Of a DNA stretch of 64,000 bases, positions 45,640 through 57,023 are shown piece by piece; the stretch's first letter is position 1; each line of letters begins with the position of its first letter. A program made the position numbers and the translations under genes. Below the pieces are notes generated by a model. It had not been told where the DNA came from. It saw only the letters and a list, made by a program, of their open reading frames with translations, and did not search any database. Origin of the DNA: Ariolimax columbianus (Eukaryota; Mollusca; Gastropoda; Stylommatophora; Arionidae); assembly GCA_036924085.1 (NCBI GenBank), contig JAVGWX010000007.1:97606141-97670140 (forward strand), read 5' to 3'.

Positions 45640-46630
45640 AGCTGAGTTTTACCTCATACTGGAGTGTAGCATAAAATAGATCAGATCTCACGTTAAGCTG
45701 AGTTTTACCTCATAGTGTAGCATCAAATAGATCAGATCTCACGCTAAGCTGAGTTTTACCTCATACTGGAGTGTAGCATCAAATAGATCAGATCTCACGC
45801 TGAGTTTTACCTCATAGTGTAGCATGCAATAGATCATATCTCGCGCTAAGCTGAGTTTTACCTCATACTGGAGTGTTGCATCAAATAGATCAGATCTCAC
45901 GCTAAGCTGAGTTTTACCTCATACTGGAGTGTAGCATCAAATAGATCAGATCTCGCGCTAAGCTGAGTTTTACCTCATAGTGTAGTATGCAATAGATCAG
46001 ATCTCACGCTAAGCTGAGTTTTACCTCATACTGGAGTGTAGCATCAAATAGATCAGATCTCACGCTAAGCTGAGTTTTACCTCATACTGGAGTGTAGCAT
46101 CAAATAGATCAGATCTCACGCTAAGCTGAGTTTTACCTCATACTGGAATGCAACATCAAATAGATCAGATCTCACGCTAAGCTGAGTTTTACCTCATACT
46201 GGAGTGTAGCATCAAATAGATCAGATCTCGCGCTAAGCTGAGTTTTACCTCATAGTGTAGTATGCAATAGATCAGATCTCACGCTAAGCTGAGTTTTACC
46301 TCATACTGGAGTGTAGCATCAAATAGATCAGATCTCACGCTAAGCTGAGTTTTACCTCATACTGGAATGCAACATCAAATAGATCAGATCTCACGCTAAG
46401 CTGAGTTTTACCTCATACTGGAGTGTAGCATCAAATAGATCAGATCTCGCGCTAAGCTGAGTTTTACCTCATAGTGTAGTATGCAATAGATCAGATCTCA
46501 CGCTAAGCTGAGTTTTACCTCATACTGGAGTGTAGCATCAAATAGATCAGATCTCACGCTAAGCTGAGTTTTACCTCATACTGGAATGCAACATCAAATA
46601 GATCAGAGCTCACGCTAAGCTGAGTTTTAC
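45640..46630. repeat. 56-bp minisatellite carrying a copied splice donor in every unit
   Basis: Eighteen units of 56 bp (51 bp when ctgga is missing). On the minus strand each contains actccagtatgag followed by gtaaaactcagc, then about 30 bp of intron. The true exon end at 46631 reads actccaggattag followed by gtaaaactcagc. Each unit is thus a copy of the last exon bases, the donor and the start of the intron. Higher-order spacing (about 219 and 275 bp between tctcgcgct variants) shows multi-unit duplications. Confidence 0.95.
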
Positions 46631-46814
46631 CTAATCCTGGAGTGTGGCAATTACACTCAATGCTGGTCTTGTACGATATGCACTGTTCTCGACACTTCTC
46701 GAAACTGTAGAAGGTACCATTAACCATCTTGGAAACCAGTTCTGGACTTTCTTCGTCCACATCAACACAGTATTCAGATCCAAACGATTTATATGGGCTT
46801 GGTAGAAATGAGAT
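46631..46814 (-). CDS. DEG/ENaC exon 5 of those seen: cysteine cluster
   Basis: A 184-bp exon after acceptor tctctcgtcag, reading ISFLPSPYKSFGSEYC, VDVDEESPELV, MVNGTFYSFEKCREQC and SYKTSIECNCHTPGL. It ends in one base (phase 1) before gtaaaa. L..PYKS..EYC followed by a tyrosine, C...C and C.C is the classic ASC-channel finger/palm junction. Arrays lie on both sides: the donor-copy array touches its 3' edge and a 54-bp array lies about 135 bp upstream. Confidence 0.92.
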
Positions 46815-46949
46815 CTGACGAGAGACATTGTTGGTGGTAGCGATGAGAATGGTGGCGCTAAGTGACTTCAAACATTAGACACAAACACCAGCAGTAAAAC
46901 ATATACCATCGACAAGTGGAAGACAAACTTAGACAATAAAGCAGAGAAA

Positions 46950-47375
46950 TGTTCGTATGTGTATGCTACATTGATTCTGGTTGGCAGGATCTAAGCAAAG
47001 AAATATACGTATGTGTGTGCTACATTTATTCTAGTTGGCAGGATCTAAGCAAAGAAATATACGTATGTGTGTGCTACATTTATTCTAGTTGGCAGGATCT
47101 AAGCAAAGAAATATACGTATGTGTGTGCTACATTGATTCTGGTTGGCAGGATCTAAGAAAAGAAATATACGTATGTGTGTGCTACATTTATTCTAGTTGG
47201 CAGGATCTAAGCAAAGAAATATACGTATGTGTGTGCTACATTGATTCTGGTTGGCAGGATCTAAGCAAAGAAATATACGTATGCATGTGTTACGTTGATT
47301 CTAGTTGGCAGGATCTAAGCAAAGAAATATACGTATGTGTGTGCTACATTGATTCTCGTTGGCAGGATCTAGTTG
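46950..47375. repeat. 54-bp minisatellite, about 8 copies
   Basis: Units with gcaaagaaatatacgtatgt and ctacattgattctggttggc. Plus-strand frames (EIYVCVCYIDSGWQDLSK) are artefacts of a period divisible by 3. Confidence 0.95.
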
Positions 47376-47389
47376 TACATTTTTTCTCA

Positions 47390-47740
47390 TGCTCAAGCAC
47401 AAAGAGTGGACACCAGTGGACTAGTCATAGTCTTCTATTCAAAGTGATGAAAGTTGCCAAGCATCCTAGACAACATACGTCAACTGTAGAACGGAAAAAT
47501 ATGGGGCGATATCATACACTGTTGTCCTGGATGAAGTGTTAACAACATCATTGTACTGGGTCATAACTTGTTTCCCTAACGCAACAACCTTATTTTGACT
47601 ATTAGTATGTCTCGTTGGAACAAATTACATTTTCTCAGCATTAAGGAAAAAGAGCATGCTTCAGGTTTGTTCAGGAGAAATGTCATGTTCACAGTTTCCG
47701 AGAAAAGGAGCACGGTTCAGGTTTCATGATTGTGCCTTTG
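47390..47740. other. intron sequence
   Basis: Single-copy; no exon recognised. Confidence 0.4.
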
Positions 47741-47754
47741 GGAAATCGTCCCGT

Positions 47755-48650
47755 CTCTAATACTTCCCGTCTCTTGTACTTTCCATCTCTTGTACTTCCC
47801 GTCTCTTGTACTTTTCGTCTCTTGTACTTCCCGTCTCTTGTACTTCCCATCTCTTGTACTTCCCGTCTCTTGTACTTTCCGTCTCTTGTACTTCCCATCT
47901 CTTGTACTTCCCGTCTCTTGTACTTCCCATCTCGTGTACTTCCCGTCTCTTGTACTTCCCGTCTCTTGTACTTCCCGTCTCTTGTACTTCCCGTCTCTTG
48001 TACTTCCCGTCTCTTGTACTTCTCGTCTCTTGTACTTCCCGTCTCTTGTACTTCCCGTCTCTTGTACTTCTCGTCTCTTGTACTTCTCGTCTCTTGTACT
48101 TTTCGTCTCTTGTACTTCCCGTCTCTTGTACTTCCCATCTCTTGTACTTTTCGTCTCTTGTACTTCCCGTCTCTTGTACTTCCCGTCTCTTGTACTTCCC
48201 GTCTCTTGTACTTCCCGTCTCTTGTACTTCCCGTCTCTTGTACTTCCCGTCTCTTGTACTTCCCGTCTCTTGTACTTCTCGTCTCTTGTACTTCTCGTCT
48301 CTTGTACTTCCCGTCTCTTGTACTTCCCGTCTCTTGTACTTCTCGTCTCTTGTACTTCCCGTCTCTTGTACTTCTCGTCTCTTGTACTTCCCGTCTCTTG
48401 TACTTCCCGTCTCTTGTACTTCTCGTCTCTTGTACTTCCCGTCTCTTGTACTTCCCGTCTCTTGTACTTCTCGTCTCTTGTACTTCTCGTCTCTTGTACT
48501 TCCCGTCTCTTGTACTTCCCGTCTCTTGTACTTCCCGTCTCTTGTACTTCCCGTCTCTTGTACTTCCCGTCTCTTGTACTTCCCATCTCTTGTACTTCTC
48601 GTCTCTTGTACTTCCCGTCTCTTGTACTTCCCGTCTCTTGTATTCCAGCA
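47755..48650. repeat. 16-bp minisatellite, about 56 copies
   Basis: Unit cttgtacttcccgtct with C/T and G/A variants (ttctcgtct, ttcccatct). The period of 16 cycles all three frames every 48 bp and the unit lacks stops, so all six frames stay open for 280-340 codons. None is a gene. Confidence 0.97.
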
Positions 48651-48804
48651 ATAGCGGGGGATTTTGAGTACTTGCAATCGTTGCAGCTTTCACTAAGTCA
48701 GGTACCAAATTTCAGCTAGGTAGACAAGAGGTTGGTCGAAGTTGGGGACGCAACCAGGCACCGCTGCCGTGACAAGACAGTCATCTGACCCCTCTGTCAC
48801 TCAG

Positions 48805-49345
48805 ACGCAAACAGTACACTAGCGACATCCTCACAAAGACGCTAACAGAGCACTAGCGACAGCCCCACAAAGACGCTAATAGTGCACTAGCGACAGCCCC
48901 ACAAAAACGCTAACAGTGCAATAGTGACAGCCCCACAAAGACGCTAATAGTGCTATAGCGACAGCCCCACAAAGACACTAACAGTGCACTAGCGACAGCC
49001 CCACAAAGACGCTAACAGTGCACTAGCGATATCCCCACAAAGACGCTAATAGTACACTAGCAACAGCCCCACAAAGACGCTAACAGTGCTATAGCGACAG
49101 CCCCACAAAGACGCTAACAGTGCTATAGCGACAGCCCCACAAAGACGCTAACAGTGCTATAGCGACAGCCCCACAAAGACGCTAACAGTGCTATAGCGAC
49201 AGCCCCACAAAGACGCTAACAGTGCTATAGCGACAGCCCCACAAAGACGCTAACAGTGCTATATCGACAGCCCCACAAAGACGCTAACAGTGCTATAGCG
49301 ACAGGGCTACAAACACGCTAACAGTGTTTTAGCGACAGCGCCATT
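48805..49345. repeat. 34-bp minisatellite, about 16 copies
   Basis: Units with acaaagacgctaacagtgct and atagcgacagcccc; copies around 49090-49290 are almost identical. Confidence 0.95.
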
Positions 49346-49389
49346 CAAAAACGAATAGTGCTCTAGCCACTGCCACTCAGACGTTACGT

Positions 49390-50162
49390 AAGCTGGTAGG
49401 GGGGGGGGTGTGGAAGAGGTGAGACGTGGTGGAGGGGGGGGGGGTGAAAGAGGTGAGACGTGGTAGGGAGGGGGGGGGGGTGTGGAAGAGGTGAGACGTG
49501 GTAGGGGGGGGGGGTGGAAGAGAGTGAGACGTGGTAGGGGGAAGGGGGGTGTGGAAGAGGTGAGACGTGGTAGGGGGGGGTGGAAGAGGTGAGACGTGGT
49601 AGGGGGGGGGTGGAAGAGGTGAGACGTGGTAGGGGGGGTGGAAGAGGTGAGACGTGGTAGGGGGGGTAGAAGAGGTGAGACGTGGTAGGGGGGGGGGGTG
49701 GAAGAGGTGAGACGTGGTAGGGGGGGGGGTGTGGAAGAGGTGAGACGTGGTAGGGGGGGGGGTGTGGAAGAGGTGAGACGTGGTAAGGGGAGGGGGGTGT
49801 GGAAGAGGTGAGACGTGGTAGGGGGGGGGTGGAAGAGGTGAGACGTGGTAGGGGGGGTGGAAGAGGTGAGACGTGGTAGGGGGGGGTGGAAGAGGTGAGA
49901 CGTGGTAGGGGGGGGGTGGAAGAGGTGAGACGTGGTAGGGGGGGGTGGAAGAGGTGAGACATGGTAGGGGAAGGGGGGGTGTGGAAGAGGTGAGACGTGG
50001 TAGGGGGGGTGGAAGAGGTGAGATGTGGTAGGGGGGGGGGTGGAAGAGGTGAGACGTGGTAGGGGGGGTGGAAGAGGTGAGACGTGGTAGGGGGGGTGTG
50101 GAAGAGGTGAGACGTGGTAGGGGGGGTGGAAGAGGTGAGACGTGGTAGGGGGGGGGGGAGTA
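49390..50162 (+). repeat. G-rich minisatellite with a long G run in every unit
   Basis: About 27 units of ggaagaggtgagacgtggta followed by 6-12 G. Unit length varies (about 28-36 bp) only through the G run. The Pro/His-rich minus-strand frames are artefacts. Four neighbouring G runs can in principle form G-quadruplexes. Confidence 0.96.
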
Positions 50163-50164
50163 CA

Positions 50165-50568
50165 ATTGAACACCAACGATCGTTGGTGAGGTGGACAAAA
50201 TGTCCGACCGTGTAAGTGCAAAGATATCACTTCCCGTTAAAGTATGCTAAGATTCTACTCAATGATTTGGCTGACCTCATTCACACACAGACCACAAACT
50301 GTAGCATCAACATACAATTGTAAATGGGTACATGGCTTATTTTAGGGAAGGAAGGCAGCGAGGAAGGGAACTGGCCACCTTACTTCATAGAAACAAGCTA
50401 TGGATTAGTACAATGAAGTCTTTAATACGTCATCACAGACAGCAGCGTCTGCTATAGGACTACCTTGACCTACACAACATGGTGATGGACAGAACAAAAC
50501 TTCATTCCTGCTACTGAATTGTAGAAACGATCGCAGTACTTATTCAGCAGATCTATAGGTGATCAGTT
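50165..50568. other. intron sequence
   Basis: Nothing recognised. Confidence 0.4.
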
Positions 50569-50815
50569 GATGTCAACAGACGTCGAGGTTATTCGCATGC
50601 TAGTGATGTGTGGCGGTAGTTGGTCATACACACGTCTGGCCCATTGTCCCAGCATACGTCGAGGCATGCTAGTGATGTGTGGCTGTAGTTGGTCATACAC
50701 ACGTCTGACCCGTTGTCCCAGCAGACGTCGAGGTTATTCGCATGCTAGTGATGTGTGGCGGTAGTTGGTCATTCACACGTCTGACCCCTTGTCCCAGGAG
50801 ACGTTTTCTGCGTGT
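50569..50815. repeat. about 76-bp direct repeat, three copies
   Basis: Repeats of gctagtgatgtgtggcggta, then gtcatacacacgtctg and ttgtcccagcagacgtcga. The middle copy lacks about 13 bp (ggttattcgcatg region). Confidence 0.92.
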
Positions 50816-51359
50816 CCTGCGATTGATTCCAAACTTCTTCAATCTCGAGATCGTTGCTTCGTTGATTCTCTAAGAGATAGTCGTTGACTTCAGCAGGTCC
50901 TGCTTATCCGTTTCAAATGCCATATATGCAGCACATGAGCTGCAGCGCTCAGCGACCATAGCTGACTGCTAGCGTCAGGGCCACCGAACCAGAGCTGCCA
51001 AGACCCTTCTACACCTCCATGCGGTGATTCTGGATAACAAGCTGCAACCAAGCAGACTGGTTAAGGAGAAGGGATCGAAGAGGGAATGCTAACCCGGTAC
51101 TAAAAAAATGCTTCCTGAAGTCGGATGTGTTGGACCAAAAGGTGCAAATATCGCAGTCAAAACAGCACAGACCCATCATGACAGGACAGACCCATCATTA
51201 CAGCACAGACCCATTATCACAGCACAGACCCATCAGTGTACATAATGGCGCCATCTTCCCCAACTCTATCAGGTTTTCATCTCCGCGTTGAAACAATAAA
51301 CTGCAAGTGTAAGGCTTGGAATCGGTCATCAGGTTCTGCGACTGGGAGGATTTTGTAAT
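50816..51359. other. intron sequence, possibly further LINE remnants
   Basis: From 51150 to 51235 there are four copies of cagcacagacccatcat-like words. No motif is clear enough to call a LINE. Confidence 0.4.
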
Positions 51360-52190
51360 CGATCTTGATGACAGACACGTCAATCATAACCGATTCGCTG
51401 ACGACATAGTGTTGATCACAGATAGCAGAAGTCAATCATATAGATGCTCAACAAAAGTGGAAAGATAGCAGGACTAGAAATTAATATATACAAAAACAAA
51501 GCCATGTGAAACTGTTGTGACCTAATTATTCTGGATGGGAAAAATGTGAGAGTAACACTGCAACCTTGGACGCCTCCTCAGGAGATCCAAATAATTTGTT
51601 ACCAGAACTAATAAATAGGACGTTCCTACAGGAGATTGAGCAGCCTTCTCGCCCATCAAGACAGTACTGGAAGGGTCGGGATCGAACCCTTAACGCTTCT
51701 CTCTTCCACTCCAAAATGATTCTTGCAATGTGTTATGCCGTTAAAACATGGTCACTTACAAAAGCAACGAAAAACAAATTGCGAGTGACCAAAACCTCTC
51801 TTGAGAACCGCATGATTAGCCTTACCCTCGGCAACCAGAGTTTACAGAACCTCATTGACGAGCGATCCAGCTGTTCACGCAAACAAGGCAAAACATTGAC
51901 CGTCTAGCCGGCCATATTCACAGAAGAAAGGATGAATGTTGAGGCACGACGACAGGAGTCTGGTTCCATAGATCCAGAAAAATACCGCATGGTGGACCTC
52001 CAATGCGCTGACCAGACTCCCCTGCACTCCGCTACCACATCCACAATACCTTCAAAAACAAGCTTTCTTCTCCTTAGCCCAAGATAGAGATGGTCGTAGA
52101 CGAGGTTGGGACTACCAGTGGTTCAACCCCGGTACAACTATCACCAATGAAGAACGGATCATTAAGTCAGTCAAATGGTCCTGAAGATGA
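51360..52190 (+). pseudogene. decayed LINE reverse-transcriptase fragment with a nested SINE
   Basis: Around 51385-51510 it reads NRFADDIVLI, then AGLEINIYKNKAM, the catalytic FADD block of a LINE. The sequence is interrupted at about 51568-51705. It continues with MILAMCYAVKTWSLTKATKNK and ENRMISLTLGNQ, then degraded C-terminal words (WWTSNAL-like, GRRRGWDYQWF). The interruption carries a tRNA-type B box, suggesting a SINE inserted into an already resident LINE. Confidence 0.6.
51568..51705 (-). mobile_element. possible SINE inside the LINE fragment
   Basis: On the minus strand it shows agggttcgatcccgaccc, a clear B box (complement of about 51675-51692). The A-box side is not clear. It separates two LINE-like segments, which supports an insertion. 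Confidence 0.45.
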
Positions 52191-52663
52191 GAGCAGACCA
52201 CTAGAATAATCGGGACGAAATGTCTCAGATCCTGTCCCTCCATAACTAGTTCTTCTTGAAAGGAAGGCTCCTTTCCAAACATCCATTTTCTATTCCCCTC
52301 CCCCAGCTTGGTCTTCCCTTGCTCTCAGATAATCTCGTCTATTTCCCTCATAAGCGTGGCTGTCTTGTCTCATGTTTCTCTCGTCACCAGAACACGCTAT
52401 CCTTAAATTGGGTTGGAGAGGGTGATATTATCACATTGCGCATCTCATGGAGCCAGCAGACTAAGAGAGCATGTTCTTATATTCTCATCACAAGGTCACA
52501 AGCCTATGTGACCAATGTTTCATTCGTTGAACAGACGCTGTTCGAATGGGCAGTAGACGATTGACAATCTGGATAGCGTCCCTTGATTTCATTTTGTAAG
52601 ACAAGACATTTTTGATAATGGAAAATTTGATGTTTTGTTTAATATAAAGAACGACGCATTTAC
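52191..52663. other. intron sequence
   Basis: The open frame at 52256-52564 shows no domain. No repeat was recognised. Confidence 0.4.
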
Positions 52664-52762
52664 CTTGTGAGGTTTGATGGATATTTTGGTGGATGTACCA
52701 GGCATCAGGACGATACCATGTGTATCGATGTGAGGGGAGTCTTTGACATAAGAGATGAACAC
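52664..52762 (-). CDS. DEG/ENaC exon 4 of those seen
   Basis: A 33-codon exon between acceptor tgtgtttcag and donor gtaaat, phase 0 at both ends, reading VFISYVKDSPHIDTHGIVLM and PGTSTKISIKPHK. This matches the ASC pattern V.IHD...P.....G..L.PG....I.I...K that follows the QDEY block. Joining to exon 3 gives AGLR/VFIS, as the family expects (AG.RV.IH). A 42-bp array begins about 80 bp upstream. Confidence 0.92.
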
Positions 52763-52839
52763 CTGAAACACAAGCACATGTCCACAGCTTAGCGGGACTG
52801 ATGACAATATCGGCAGGGTTGGCAAATGAACTGATACAT

Positions 52840-53205
52840 AATATGATTGATTATAGAATATGAGTTAAGGTTGACTCGAGAGAAATGATTGATTATAGAA
52901 TATGAGTTAAGGTTGACTCGAGAGACATGATTTATTATAGAATATGAGTTAAGGTTGACTCTAGAGAAATGATTGATTATAGAATATGAGTTAAGGTTGA
53001 CTCGAGAGACATGATTGATTATAGAATATGAGTTAAGGTTGACTCGAGAGACATGATTGATTATAGAATATGAGTTAAGGTTGACTCGAGAGACATGATT
53101 GATTATAGAATATGAGTTAAGGTTGACTCGAGAGAAATGATTGATTATAGAATATGAGTTAAGGTTGACTCGAGAGAAATGATTGATTACAGAATATGGG
53201 CTTCG
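52840..53205. repeat. 42-bp minisatellite, about 8.5 copies
   Basis: Units with atgattgattatagaatatg and agttaaggttgactcgagag; two variants (agaa, agac) alternate. Located just upstream, in gene direction, of exon 52664-52762. Confidence 0.96.
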
Positions 53206-53722
53206 GCTGACTGTTATAGCCTCTCCTTCTCCAGGTGTAGAGATCGCCCCTAGATTCATTGTTCGGCTGGCCGGGCAGGAGTTTCCATGCCAATGGAATC
53301 TTCTTCATTCGTGTGTTCCGAGCAGCACTCTCGTGATGTAATACCTGTTTCTTACAGAGAGTGATGTGGGGCGCGACTGAGTTGTCTTTACTCTATAACT
53401 TCTCCACAAGTTTCAATATATATATATTTGATTTGTTGTCAGCTTTCTTCGCCATCCTCTGTTTCTTCTTTCGTATCATCCATTTCTTCAATCTGTTGTA
53501 GCAACTGATATATATTTATTTCTCATTTGTCGTGTTTCCTAAAACGGAATTCGTTTTAATGTGCTTTGCGCTTTACGGTTCAATGACTCCGGCCTCCTCG
53601 CGAATTTTGTTACATGTGTTTACCTTCCTTACCTTGCGGTATCCGAACATAAGAATATGTATGTTGTGAGCTGTGCCTCTAATCCTTCTCTAAGTAGTCC
53701 TGATGTTGTAGTTGAGCCCCTA
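53206..53722. other. intron sequence, with flank of LTR copy 3
   Basis: From 53640 to 53722 a unit resembling ctctaagtagtcctgatgttg is present that resumes at 55489-55560. A small repeat was therefore split by the LTR at 53723. Confidence 0.5.
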
Positions 53723-53989
53723 TGTGGCAGAACTAAGCTATTTAGAGCTCCGTAGTGTGATATGTAGCAGGGCTCAGCTTGCTGATATACCGTAGCAGAC
53801 GGTGAAAGGGGTCTGCACTAACTATACTCACACTTTACGTGACCCAAACAAATTAACTTCGACACTAATTGAAATAAAACACAATACAATGAAATTTGAT
53901 TGCTACTCGTTCACAAATGACTCCTCGAACTTCACTCAAAAACAATCTGTCTGGCTGTAAGTAATTATGAAACTAAACTATAGCTAAGC

Positions 53990-54240
53990 TAAACTAAAAA
54001 ACTTGATGAACGAACTAAAACTTGATTAACGAACTAAAACTTGATGAACGAACTAAAACTTGATTAACGAACTAAAACTTGATGAACGAACTAAAACTTG
54101 ATTAACGAACTAAAACTTGATTAACGAACTAAAACTTGATTAACAAACTAAAACTTGATTAACGAACTAAAACTTGATTAACGAACTAAAACTTGATGAA
54201 CGAACTAAACTTGATTAACGAACTAAAACTTGATGAACGA
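53990..54240. repeat. 19-bp minisatellite within LTR copy 3
   Basis: About 13 units of aacgaactaaaacttgatt, with g/t variation at the last base alternating between units. Confidence 0.95.
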
Positions 54241-54334
54241 GCCAGTTGTGAATTGCCAGAGATGGATGATTCGTGTTGGTTCTTAAAATTATGTGATTGT
54301 CCGTGGCCCTGTTCTCTTTGCCGGCGGTGGCTCG

Positions 54335-54830
54335 ATGTGGTCGTTGAAGAACTGGATCGATGTGGTCGTTGAAGAACTGGATGGATGTGATCGTCAAAGA
54401 ACTGGATCGATGTGGTTGTCAAAGAACTGGATCGATGTGATCGTCAAAGAACTGGATCGATGTGATCGTCAAAGAACTGGGTCGATGTGGTTGTCAAAGA
54501 ACTGGATCGATGTGGTTGTCAAAGAACTGGATCGATGTGATCGTCAAAGAACTGGTTGGATGTGATCGTCAAAGAACTGGATCGATGTGATCGTCAAAGA
54601 ACTGGATCGATGTGATCGTCAAAGAACTGGATCGATGTGGTTGTCAAAGAACTGGATCGATGTGGTTGTCAAAGAACTGGATCGATGTGATCGTCAAAGA
54701 ACTGGTTGGATGTGATCGTCAAAGAACTGGATCGATGTGGTTGTCAAAGAACTGGATCGATGTGATCGTTGAAGAACTGGATCGATGTGATCGTCAAAGA
54801 ACTGGATGGATGTGATCATATGAAGGCTGC
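54335..54830. repeat. 24-bp minisatellite within LTR copy 3
   Basis: About 20 units of aagaactggatcgatgtggt plus tgtc. The variants gatcgtc and ggttgtc occur in a repeating order, and the ggttggatgtgatc variant appears twice, about 144 bp apart. That is a six-unit higher-order repeat. Confidence 0.95.
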
Positions 54831-55560
54831 TTCAGTTTGATCATAAAATAACTGGATCGCTCGTCAAAGAACTGGATAACTATATATTTACCCTTCTTGT
54901 TGCTGGTGTCTGACGCTGGCCTATGATAGTGAATGGACTGATTATCTCTCCCTTCTGTTTATCTATGTTCTTCCGTCCGTCCTTCGTCCTGGAGATTTCC
55001 CACCACTTCGTCTCCTCTCCTCTAACTCTCAACTGCTAACTCAAGAATTGCCGGTTTCAGGATCTGCTAGGTCCATATATTCGAGGCTGGTCCCAGATCA
55101 CGGGGTCCGCTAACGACGCGTGTATTCTTATCTCTTTCTTCGGATTATTATCGCCGAGATTTCAGAAAAGTCTGTTAATGCCATGTCTGGTTTCAAATTT
55201 ATTACTTATCACGCGGCCCCCACGTGGAAACCAGCGTCAATGGCGTTACGTAAAAAACGCGTCATGGTAGGTAGGTCAACACCTTAATAGATTTGAAAAC
55301 ACCACGCATTTCAGATATAACTATGGCGAGATTTGAGTACATCTGCACTGGCTCGTTTACTTAGTTCAATACTATCAGAAAATGAGCGGCTACTGACTAT
55401 CAATGCTCTACTCCCAACCCTTCTAACTTTAATAAAACATGTCTAAAATCCTTTCCCTAATAAACCTTCACAGCTAAGATTTGTTACACCTAACCACTTC
55501 TCTAAGTAGTCCCGATGTTGTGAGCCGTGGCCCCTAACCACTTCATTGAGTAGTCCTGAT

Positions 55561-56344
55561 ACCTTTTTGATATCTAAACTTTAAGTGTATCTTGTATTTT
55601 CGTGTTAATGATAATGAGAATAGCAACGATGATAGCGAATGATGGTGATTGATATTAGTATTCTTGTAATAGAGTTACAAGGGTAATACGAGCCATGGCC
55701 ACGAAAACAGCTATGAAAACACCGTTCGTGGTACCCACTCATAACTTTAGAACCCTGTTCGTGAGATGGAGTTCATAGAATAGTCATTGTTTAAAAGTAT
55801 TCAACAATGCTCATTTAAGATTGTCCGGCCAAATAGGATTTTAGACACGGTTTCTACATGGAAAATCCCACGACTATTTATGTCAAAAATAAAATATCCT
55901 TTCGTCCAGTAGATGAAAAGCTTACGCGCCAAGATTGGAGAGATAAAGATTGAATCTTGGTCTCAAAGGGAGGAAATAAGGTATGTATGGGGGGGGGGGG
56001 GGGTAGGGAGAGAGTATTCGTGATAGATCACAGAAGAGAAGACTACCGGGCAGTTTTTAGGATAGCTAAAACAGAGCAAGTAACATCGGCTGAGGTGAGT
56101 AGTTAGACCAGAGAGATAGAGTAGCTCTAGTACAACAGACAAGTCACAGAAGCAGGCTCTAGTCACTCCGAGGGAACTAGAGACCACGCACATGTAAGCA
56201 TTTGACTGTGTGTGTTGTCCTGTTTAATTTTACGCTGACACCTTGTCACACGTGACGTTGACTCCCACGTCCCTTGGTGGCATTCGTCTGCATAATCGTC
56301 AGAAGGAGATGTGTTACTTCAAGCGCGAAGCTGTCGTCCCGAAC
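55561..56344. other. intron sequence
   Basis: Includes a poly-G run at about 55989-56003. No exon was recognised on either strand. Confidence 0.45.
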
Positions 56345-56650
56345 ACCATGTCGTAACATAGGTGTTACTCTTGACCTGACAACTAGAGTTACATAACCAC
56401 TGCCATATGTCGTAACACAGGTGTTTCTCTTGACCTGACAACTAGAGTTACATAACTACTGCCATATGTCGTAACATAGGTGTTACTCTTGACCTGACAA
56501 CTAGAGTTACATAACTACTGCCATTTGTCGTAACAGAGGTGTTACTCTTGACCTGACAACTAGAGTTACATAACTACTGCCATATGTCGTAACATAGGTG
56601 TTACTCTTGACCTGACAACTAGAGTTGCATAACCACTGCCATATGTCGTA
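56345..56650. repeat. 59-bp minisatellite, about 5 copies
   Basis: Units with tgtcgtaacataggtgttac and gacctgacaactagagttac. Very similar copies. Confidence 0.95.
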
Positions 56651-57023
56651 GACACAAGAAACCCTGTCACCAAGGGCGATAGACCTGAGTTGGGGAACCA
56701 CCACGGTGCAAAAACTGCTGTAGTGGTCGCATAGTTATTGACTAGACGACGGAGAAGAGGAACCAGAAGAACTAATCGCTGAAATCATCTTCCTGGCGTG
56801 AAGACGAGACAAGATGCTACCAAGACACAGACGTTGAAGAAGCTGAGAGATTATTCTCCCAGACGAGCGAGGACAGAAACATTGACAGATCAGATTAGCT
56901 AGATAGGATTGAATCCACTCAGGGTGAGATAAGACTATGAATGAAACATTAGCTAGAATTTATCACACCCACACCTCCATACGCACACACACATACGAGC
57001 ATATATGCACCCACACACCTTAC
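56651..57023. other. intron sequence
   Basis: Single-copy; nothing recognised. Confidence 0.4.

Larger units (their letters stand above)
53723..55488 (+). mobile_element. solo LTR, copy 3, containing two internal minisatellites
   Basis: Begins TGTGGCAGAAC and ends TTTGTTACA. It is flanked by the 4-bp direct repeat CCTA (53719-53722 and 55489-55492). Both ends match the family at 6802-8077 (TGTGGCAGA...TGTTACA), and the duplication length is the same. Interior similarity is weak, so it is a different subfamily. Two arrays (19 and 24 bp) account for about 0.75 kb of its 1766 bp. No gag/pol. It interrupts a small repeat whose halves lie on both sides. Confidence 0.72.

Noticed and set aside
46554..46630. 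Extension of exon 46631-46814 as a longer open frame into the 56-bp array
   Set aside because: The donor at 46631 fits the next exon's phase exactly, and the extension is only read-through into the array.
47689..48719. Six frames of 280-340 codons as genes
   Set aside because: All are translations of one 16-bp unit.
49307..50230. Proline/histidine-rich proteins on the minus strand
   Set aside because: Frames depend on G-run length in a minisatellite and shift freely among three frames.
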